Positions 56,524-64,000 of a DNA stretch of 64,000 nucleotides are shown here, one piece after another (positions within the stretch are counted from its first letter, which is position 1; the number at the start of each line of letters is the position of its first letter). The notes under the pieces were generated by a model, which saw only the letters and a list, made by a program, of their open reading frames with translations, ran no database searches and had not been told where the DNA came from. The stretch spans positions 23,599,001-23,663,000 of the forward strand of contig NC_037094.1 of assembly GCF_002994745.2 (NCBI RefSeq), in the 5' to 3' direction. The translations under genes were made by a program, and so were the position numbers. The stretch is from Rosa chinensis (Eukaryota > Streptophyta > Magnoliopsida > Rosales > Rosaceae).

Positions 56524-58072
56524 ATACATATACATATTAACCTTCAAAAAGTATTGAAGAGGAACAGGTGCGTTGCTACATGCATGTATTAGACTTGAAT
56601 GTTCCTCAAAAAGTAGCTGGACTCTTGAATATGCTAGGTAGCTGACTCTTTGATTTTCTAGGTACATTCTTTTCAAATTTATATTTATTATCAGTTCATG
56701 CATTCTTAAAGTTTAGTTTCTCTTCTTTCCAACATTGGACCATAATTTTTATGACATATCTTCCAGTGGTAAGCAAACTGCTCCCTAATACTCGTTCAAA
56801 TTTTTAACAAAAGTGATTGCTTCATGTGAATCAGATTCAAGTATGCTGGGGGAAAATGGTCATATTCTGGCTCAATATAGATAATTGGAAGCGTACAGCT
56901 AGCATGAGAATTGCTCAGAAAAGCTATCACAGAGACTTGCATCGAACCCCACACTCACTGGATGATGCATTATACGATGTGTGAAGATTTTTAGGAGTGC
57001 TGGCAATTATTGTTTTTTTTTTTCTTTTCTTATTCTTTTCCGTATGTTATATTAAGTCACAAAAAAAAGAAAAAAAAGATACTCCTGATTATAATTCATT
57101 GATTAATGAATCATGAGTTCAGGTACATTATCTCTGTACGGGCAATTCTGGGGGTCATCCTCAAGATATAACATCAAAATATGTTTGCCTAAACCCCAAT
57201 CTCTACGCCTTTTACCTTCATATTTTTGTGTGCCCCATACAAACCACTAACTCAAGTTTTAAGCATTAGCCAAGTAGCAAAGCCCTGAAGACCAGAAAGT
57301 TATTCAGAAGCATAAATGAACTTCATTTCTGATCCACACCCATTTAGGAGTTTAACAAAGGCCAATAATTCTTATATGAGGAGTTTGGATGATACTGCTG
57401 CTGAGATTGGTTATGGCAGTGGTACGGTGTTAGTGTTTGCATTGCTGCAACAAGTCCTGTGCTTTCCAAAGAGTTTTAATGTCCGTTCTTTTAGTGCAAG
57501 CAATGATCAATTGATAACTATCTAGGCCAGCTTCTGACAATTGTGGTCATCAGAGAGGAAAACTACTGCGCAGGCAAAGGGAAGTGGCAGGTTCAGACAA
57601 GAATATATAGAAGTTATACCAATTGTGATGGTGTTTCTGCACATCCATTGTTTATTTGTTATTCCTCATTCATGAACAAATAATATTTCAATCAAAACAA
57701 GTAGTCTAAATGAAAATCTATTGCAAATGAGCAACAATAGCCGGTTCATTCTCAACACAATAAATGAAGCATAGTGGACTAGCTCCTGCACCAGGAATGT
57801 TTCGACATATCCAGAAAGTTGCCAACTGCTCCTCAGAACTCATCCACATTCTTAATAGAAGAGATTGATTCATTGATTCAAATTTTAAGTATGCGAGGGG
57901 GAAAATGGTCAAAATCTGACTCAATAAGGATAACTGAAACCTTGAAAGCTTACAGCTAGCACGAGAATTGCTCACAAAAACTATCAGATGATACATCATA
58001 AAGACCATGCATCACAACAGGATTCTTTTAATGAAAGCATGTCCTATTATTTCCAGAAACTCATTGATGAGG
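56371..58072. other. Intergenic with duplicated minus-strand gene flanks
   Basis: Contains a (TA)n run at 56487-56513. The stretch near 56830-56935 (CAAGTATG..GGGGGAAAATGGTCA..TACAGCTAGCA.GAGAATTGCTCA) recurs at 57888-57975, so the 3' flanks of the minus-strand F-box copies were duplicated with them. No gene is supported. Confidence 0.5.
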
Positions 58073-59624
58073 TCATGGCTCTAAGTAGATTATATTGGCA
58101 CTCGCTGAGGCACACCTAAACCCGAGCAACTCTCCAACTAGTTCCAGAAAATCATTCACAGAAGTAGGCGTAACAGTCATCGTCTTAAGCACGGGTGAAC
58201 TTAAAAGCAGAAATTTGATGAAATCTAATTCAGCTTTGACAGAGATGCCTGTTATTTTAACAAGTTGCAGTTGGGTGAATTGACAACTCACATTGTCATG
58301 TAGCCCAGAATACATTTCTCCCCCACCAGCGTTATCTTCTTTGCAGACCTGCACAAGGTTAATAGCATCAGAATATTGAACTTTTAGGAAAACACTGCCT
58401 TTTAAACTATAAGACTGCAGAGTAGTGTTGGTTGCAAATTTTAATTCAACAAAGTCTATGCATGAAAATAGCGAAACTCACCAAAATTTCTAGTTCTTTT
58501 AGTGCAGGGGAGCTTCTCAAAAGGCCTAGAAGAGTTAGAATCTCATCCAAATCACTGAAGCTTACGCATACAGAAAGAAATTCAAGATACCGACATGGTT
58601 CAGGCAACAAGTCTGCCGAAGGACCAACAGCCAGATACTGCAGCAAAAGGATGCAAAATCAATAAATAAGCTCAAATTCCAAAATGATAATCAAGTGAAA
58701 GTATGACACCACAGAATGTATTACCTTTATAAACTGATTCTGAACTCTGAGCTTTCTAATATTAGGCAAGTCAGCAAAAAATTTGAGCAAATTGCTAGAA
58801 TTACAGTCGAGAATCTGTTTTTGGTTAGCCTTGAAGTCCAAATCAATGCAAACCTCAGCCAGATTTGAGGTATTTTCGAGAATGAAATCCTCAAATTTAC
58901 CTTCAAGGTCAAGTATCCGGAGATTCGGTGCATTAACCTTGAAATGGCTGAAACCATCACAGTTTGCCAGTGTCAATCTCTCAAGCAGTGGACAACGAAT
59001 AATTAGCTTTTCAAGAACACGGCGGGAGAGGCGAACACGCTGAATGTCCATGCTCTTCAAATTCTCAAAACCTTTGAATTTGCTTGGTAGTTTTAGCAAA
59101 CAATGATACAACTCTAGATGAACAATATCTTGACACGAAAGCAGACATGAAGGGATACGGTAGGGGCGCCACGTCAAGATTTCAAGACTGAACTCCCTGA
59201 CAGACTTTGTTGATAGATGAAGAATCCATCTATCAATATCGTGGCTGGCTTGAAGATGGGGATGGGAAATCCTGAACTTGTGTATGGGACCAATGTGAGA
59301 AGAGAGTACGTGATCAACAATATTGACAATGGCTGCATGGTTTGGGCACCAGGCAGAGTAGTACTGTTTATCACACAAACGATGATACGGAAGCATAAGA
59401 GAATTGTAATTATTGTAACTATCAATGCTCGATGAATTAACAGATAAGAATTCACCAGAGATACAATGATCATCAAACACAAGATTTGGAAGCGTAGACG
59501 CTTTGTACCTCCAGTTGCTTGATAAAACACTCGTTTTCACTGCATCCTTAATGGGCAAACATGACAAAATTTGTTCTAGAACATCGAAAGGTAAGTTGCT
59601 AAGTCTGTCAAATTTCTTCTCCAT
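58073..59624 (-). CDS. F-box/FBD/LRR protein, minus-strand subfamily (443 aa, intact)
   Basis: Three exons in order of translation: 59624-58725 (300 codons), 58637-58482 (52), 58348-58073 (91 and stop), all phase 0 with GT-AG borders. The F-box is at residues 5-50 (DRLSNLPFDVLEQILSCLPIKDAVKTSVLSSNWRY). LRR-like strands follow (IVHLELYHCLLKLP, LKSMDIQRVRLS, LERLTLANC, NLRILDLEG, LPNIRKLRVQ). The FBD-like end has LQLVKITGI..FIKFLLLSSPVLKTMTV. This is the common At1g13570-like F-box/FBD/LRR architecture, distinct from the plus-strand copies. It is predicted to be an SCF ubiquitin-ligase adaptor; the target is unknown. Pseudogene relatives lie at 49.9-51.3 and 55.6-56.4 kb on the same strand. Confidence 0.92.
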
Positions 59625-60018
59625 TCTTGAAGTAGATCGACTCGGTGGCTCTATTTGCTTCTGAAATACCCAAATAATTGGTACAAAAGAATGATCAACT
59701 TAATACAATGGCAGTGGTAGTAATACTGACACAAAACTAGATATAAAAGCTTATTCGGCATCCAAAACCAAACAAATCGAAATTGAAAGCTGGTAGAGCA
59801 GTTAATGGCAATCCATTATCTCAAACTCGACCGTCAGAGTGACCGATTTCCACAACCTGTATTCACCATGAAGTTTAACTTCTCTCAAGATATGGTATGG
59901 TTGAAGGAGATATATAAGAATCTATTCTTCGATTTTAGATCGAACTCTTCTTATAGCAATGGTTGTGGTTTTTAGGGTTTTTCATTCCCGCCTCATCCCT
60001 CATCTTATACGCCCCCTT

Positions 60019-60066
<48 letters not shown>

Positions 60067-61200
60067 AGGGGTAAAACGGACATTTACTTTTTTCTTTTTA
60101 TCTTTTATCTTTTTATCTGTTTCTCTCCCATATTACCCTATCTTCTCTCTTTGGTCTTCACTTTCCTCTTTCCGGAGAAACCGCCGGAAAAATCAATCCT
60201 TTGTATACCTGTGATCAATTTCTGGACGTCTCCAAGGTTGGAATTTTTTTTATACTTTTTTTCTCGCTTTTATTTTATTTATTTTTGTTACTGTTTGATT
60301 TTCAATTCCCCTCTATTTCTAAGATGAATTTTTGGATGAACCCATCAACTTAAAACTTTAGCATATATAATTGTCATGAATTATATATAAAACCCTTTTT
60401 AGTATTACCCATTAGATTACTCCTTTAGCTACTTTTGATGACATGCATGAAACCCTCATCAATGATATTTCTCTGTTTGCTAGCCAAGAATTTGAAGATT
60501 GAATAGCAGACTGTAGTTGACATGAGGCCCATGAGTCGGCCGTTCTAAGTCTAGTGTCTCGTCGGGGTCTAAATTTTTTTTTTCTAAGAGTATTTGAAAA
60601 AATAATTAAGTAAATAAAATGACGGATTCATATATTTTCTCTCTCTTTAATTTGAATTTGATTCAACAATTTGACGCAGTCGGATTGATAACTAGGTTTA
60701 CCAGCAATAAACTTAACAAAAGGATTCTGAAGTCCACCAGAGATAAAAGAGAAAATCTCTATTTTATTGATTAAAAGTTGAAAGATGGGTTCTGCAGCCG
60801 CTTGCGGCTGCATAAATAAGAGAAAAGTACCCTAGGGAGACTAACAATGAAACCCTAAAGCCCATGGGTAAAAACGAAAACAACCCAAAAATAATTAGGA
60901 AAACCAAAAACGGGGAAAATAGAAAAATGCAATTTTGAGGCCCTAAACGACCCCGAAAGCCTGAAAAATACCACAGCTCATAGCTAAGTGATGAGTCTTG
61001 TTTCTGGCGCGATTCCCTTTCCGGAAAGGTAAGGCACGTCCCAATCGGACACCGAGCTGTTTCGTGTCTACTAGTCACTTTTCGTTTTTCTCCTTTAGCA
61101 CGATCCAACTGTTCTTCGAATTGGGCTGCCATCCGTTCTGCATCACAATTGGCGTGGTTTCCTCCTTTATTGCAGTTTTCTTCTTGTGTGTCTTTTAATT
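59625..61200. other. 5' flank of F-box gene and intergenic DNA with retroelement scraps
   Basis: A run of 38 A (60023-60060) lies near the presumed promoter of the minus-strand F-box gene. At 60700-61170 a GC-richer stretch has an unrecognised 122-codon minus-strand frame (61132-60764, MAAQFEEQLDRAKGEKRKV..) that looks like a transposable-element fragment. No gene is confirmed. Confidence 0.4.
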
Positions 61201-61204
61201 AAGA

Positions 61205-61460
61205 ATTGCTTAGAGATGGACTCGTAAACTGTGATACCAATAGAAACGGATAGAGTTTAAATATTTAAATGGTCTTAGGTACTTATGGTTCTGTTTTTAT
61301 GTCCTCTAATACTTGTAGGTGTTAATTTCTGTTACGAAAACAAAGAGAAACCAGGTACCGTGTACCAGAAGCATGAGTTATTAACTGCAAGTTCTCAAGC
61401 TCCGGGAGCTTGTAGGGACAGCGCAGTCGACAGATTTAGTAATCTTCCCTGTTGGTTTGG
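61205..61460 (+). pseudogene. 5' fragment of F-box/FBD family (sixth plus-strand relic)
   Basis: The leader-intron end (ACTTGTAG|GTGTTAATTT) and the first codons are recognisable: KHELLTASSQAPGACRDSAVDRFSNLPC, matching the other copies up to the start of the F-box. After NLPC the similarity ends abruptly. No ATG at the usual place. Not functional. Confidence 0.78.
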
Positions 61461-62044
61461 ATTTGTTCGGATTACATCAACATGGCTTGGTGGCTGGTTG
61501 GTATATATAAAAGTTCGATCCAAACTGATTAATTTGGCATAGAGACGATTTGGATCCGAAACCCATCCAACTCAAATCGGGTGCAGGCGTGCAGCCGTAG
61601 AAGATAGAGATCCAAATTTCGTTAGAGAAACTGGCCGGTATGGCCAAGCATAGGATCAAGATAGCACTAAAAACTTGGGGAATAAGATATATCTGGACTC
61701 ACGACTTTCAAATGCCAAGAAATCAAGTGTCAACATTTTGTAGGCCCCAAAAGTGAACTTTTACATAATCCTGGTTATTACTTATTACCAAAAGGTAATC
61801 TTATTTAGTTGGCATAGAGAACCCATCTTCTAAAATATTTACAAAATTACAAGGGATAGCTCTATTCAAAATTTTAGATCAATACTCATAACATTGAATA
61901 AACACTTTATAAAGTTCTAAAATACAACATCCTATTATTTCAAAAAAAAAAAAAAAATACAGTATCGTACAGAAAAGGAAATAAAGGAAAGAGGACTAGA
62001 ACACAATATGACAATGACTGCTTTTTTTAATGAAGTTACGTAAT
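61461..62044. other. Intergenic, no gene seen
   Basis: No coding region or clear repeat is visible apart from an A15 run near 61940. Confidence 0.4.
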
Positions 62045-62593
62045 CTAGACTGGTACTCTGCCAGCTTCATGATCTTCACCTAATCGCATCTCCACCCCTT
62101 GTGTGTCTCCCGCACTTGCTTCATTATGATCAGGTTCAGGCCCAACGGCGCCTTGCCAACGAAGAGTGGTTGCCCTTAGTACAACGTTAAGAACTGGTAT
62201 GGTAATAAGGACAATATGGAGCCAATTCGCAAAGCGGTTGAGCACACAGAGGCAAGAGGGAATGAGAATTATAATGAGGTAGGCATACCAGAAGATAGCT
62301 TGTGGGAGGATAAGCACAGCAGCCACCAGTGTAACCGCGAGAGGTGCAGAAAGCTCTTCAAGTTGTTTGAGTACTCCGGTGCTGGTAGTCCTAGTAATGG
62401 CATGTGTGGTTAGAGGGACATGGACTTTGATGGAGATGAAGGGAAAGACCACAAAGAGAATGATATGAACAATTGCTTTTATCCAGGTGAGGTTGCTGAT
62501 TGTATTGTAAGGATCCCAATCCCATGACATTCCTACTCCATATTTCAAAATGTTGATTGCTAGGAGAATCGCATGCCTAATATCGATGTACAT
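62045..62593 (-). CDS. Hypothetical multi-pass membrane protein (182 aa)
   Basis: A single open frame, MYIDIRHAILLAINILKYGV.., with about four or five hydrophobic segments: AILLAINILKYGV, WIKAIVHIILFVVFPFISI, VTLVAAVLILPQAIFWYAYL with LIIILIPSCLCVL, and WLHIVLITIPVLNVVL. The tail is acidic and hydrophilic (EPDHNEASAGDTQGVEMRLG). Repeated hydrophobic segments and a polar C-terminus make chance unlikely. I do not recognise the family. It may be the last exon of a longer gene, because no upstream exon was identified before the repeats at 62650. Confidence 0.55.
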   Translation of the reverse strand: MYIDIRHAILLAINILKYGVGMSWDWDPYNTISNLTWIKAIVHIILFVVFPFISIKVHVPLTTHAITRTTSTGVLKQLEELSAPLAVTLVAAVLILPQAIFWYAYLIIILIPSCLCVLNRFANWLHIVLITIPVLNVVLRATTLRWQGAVGPEPDHNEASAGDTQGVEMRLGEDHEAGRVPV

Positions 62594-62644
62594 GTTGATA
62601 CGTGGTTTGGCTGTAACTAGGCCTATTCCGTATATCCTTATATA

Positions 62645-63580
62645 GCGAGACTAAGTGAAGTTTTCTAAGGGGGTGTGGAAATCAATTGTCCATGTTTTTG
62701 TATGTGACTACTAGCCATTTGGATCGCTCTCCCCACCCCTCTTCCTCCTTTTTTTTCAACTCAAGAGAAGTGGTTGATATCGATGTTTTCAAAGGGGGTG
62801 TGGAAATCAATTGTCTATGTTTTTGTATGTGACTAGCTATTTGGATCGCTCTCCCCACCTCATCCTCTCTTTTTTTCTTTATATCCATATAGGGCTGTCA
62901 ATGGGTCGTGTTGGGTTAAAGTATTTGTCGTGTGACAGGAGACAATCTCAAACCAAACCATTTAATAATCGTGTCAAAAATTAAAACTCAAATCCAAAAA
63001 ATAAGAAACGAGTTACCCGTTTCCACCCGCTCAACTCATTTAATAAATAAGTCGTGTCCTGTTGGAAAAAATAACTCATTTAAGGGTTAACATGACCCAT
63101 TTAACTAAAACAATGCATGAATTAATTAAATTCACTAAAAACTCCACATGATGAAAAATATAAATAATTATACATAAATCGTAAATAATTCATCCAATAA
63201 TGATGAAGGAAAATATTTCAAATTGTTCAATCCAAGGATCAAATACTCACACTTTTCAAAATTTCAAGAAGAAATGTAGCATAATTGGGTTATACGAGTT
63301 CATTTCGTGTTGACAGGTTGACCCGCGGCTGACCTGTTTATTATGGGTCATGACAGTTTGCCCCGCAGCCGACCCGATTTTTAATTGTACGGGTTCAACT
63401 CGTTTTTATTTCGTATAGGTTTCGAGTCGTGTTATTAGATCTTATTGAAATTAATAGCCCTAATAGCGAGACCAAGTGGAATTTTCAAAGGGGGTGTTGA
63501 AATCAATTGTCCATGTTTTTGTATGTGACTAGCTATTTGGATCGCTCTCCCCACCCTTTCATCCTCTTTTTCAACTCTCT
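62645..63580. repeat. Three copies of a ~95-bp repeat, the third displaced by a MITE
   Basis: The unit GGGGGTGTGGAAATCAATTG..CCATGTTTTTGTATGTGACT..TTTGGATCGCTCTCCCCACC occurs at about 62670-62750, 62793-62870 and 63488-63560. The word TAGCGAGAC(T/C)AAGTG appears before the first and third copies. Confidence 0.88.
62890..63462. mobile_element. hAT-like MITE
   Basis: The 573-bp insert runs TAGGGCTGTCAATGGG.. to ..ATTAATAGCCCTA; the outer TAGGGCT/AGCCCTA ends are inverted. The interior is rich in GGGTCGTG / CATGACCC / GACCCG motifs, as in plant hAT MITEs. An 8-bp target duplication is not clear (only ATA on both sides), so the class is tentative. No ORF. Confidence 0.55.
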
Positions 63581-64000
63581 TGAGTATTAAAGAAGTACGT
63601 AGAAAAAGAAAATAAATATAGTAATAATTTGATACTTCGACGTCATGGGGGAGAAGGGGTTTGGGGGTGGGGGTGCTGATATCAAATAGCAGCACGTACT
63701 CTAGCTACTTTTGCTCAGTATCTGACCTTTTCTCTCCTCCAACTCTGTCGCGTGTATTGTCTTGCATTAGGTCCTACGCGTTAGTGTAGCCTTAATATAA
63801 TTTATATGCATATATAGGACTGCAAATCAGTTGGATCGGATTCAATTGGAGCGCTGAATATCTTTGCACCTTTATCATGCCCAATCTTTAATACTTCAAG
63901 CATATTGACGCGTTATGTTACTAATAACAACAAATCGAAAAAGAATTATATAAACAACAATCGCAGATGTATTGAACCAATCAGAAACAAAAAAGCATGA
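63581..64000. other. Intergenic to window end
   Basis: No gene or repeat could be recognised. Confidence 0.4.

Noticed and set aside
60764..61132. 122-codon minus-strand frame with a hydrophobic stretch
   Set aside because: In retroelement-like sequence; no domain was recognised, so I did not call it a gene.

Overview
This window is nuclear DNA from a flowering plant, a eudicot. The evidence is GT-AG introns of plant size, AT-rich intergenic DNA, a calcineurin B-like (CBL) calcium sensor, a receptor-like protein (RLP), plant F-box/LRR/FBD genes, and plant-type Copia, Athila/Tat-like Gypsy, Helitron, SINE and MITE remains. A Rosaceae source (Fragaria/Rosa-like) is my guess from overall texture; the sequence does not prove it.

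Layout. Positions 1-9.4 kb are mostly repeats: a Mutator-like MITE with a 9-bp target duplication, a SINE with a 15-bp duplication, tandem repeats and decayed retroelement fragments. At 10.6-13.6 kb lies a complete 8-exon CBL1/CBL9-type gene (213 aa). At 15.3-17.0 kb (minus) is the nucleolar WD40 protein UTP18, open throughout except for one in-frame TGA at codon 75. It shares a short divergent promoter with the first member of an F-box/LRR/FBD cluster.

The cluster fills much of 17.8-61.5 kb. Three genes look intact: 18.3-20.5 kb (+), 52.7-55.3 kb (+) and 58.1-59.6 kb (-). The other copies are pseudogenes or fragments: 22.2-24.3, 35.8-44.7, 49.9-51.3, 55.6-56.4, 61.3-61.5 and 14.6-14.9 kb. 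Embedded among them are an RLP (26.1-29.0 kb, minus) with a four-fold tandem expansion of an LRR pair, a small conserved-looking ORF (29.5 kb), a 720-bp segmental duplication, and a dead receptor-like cytoplasmic kinase (33.5-34.9 kb).

The 35.8-49.3 kb copy records a readable transposition history. A 6.9-kb Copia element (two LTRs, TSD CCTTG) sits in the second exon of an F-box pseudogene and itself contains a 436-bp Helitron-like insertion. Downstream, a SINE (11-bp TSD) and a 3.16-kb Helitron-like insertion lie at sites that are still empty in the 22-25 kb paralogue. The larger insertion carries Athila/Tat-like Gypsy remains ending in a 281-bp-arm, nearly perfect inverted repeat.

How the genes work together: CBL1 is a calcium sensor, UTP18 acts in ribosome biogenesis, the RLP is a candidate immune receptor, and the F-box proteins are predicted SCF ubiquitin-ligase adaptors. 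They look like neighbours, not a pathway. I see no clearly new biological system. The most unusual items are the UTP18 internal stop, the Helitron-borne hairpin, and the duplication of a ribosome-biogenesis-type promoter along with F-box copies.
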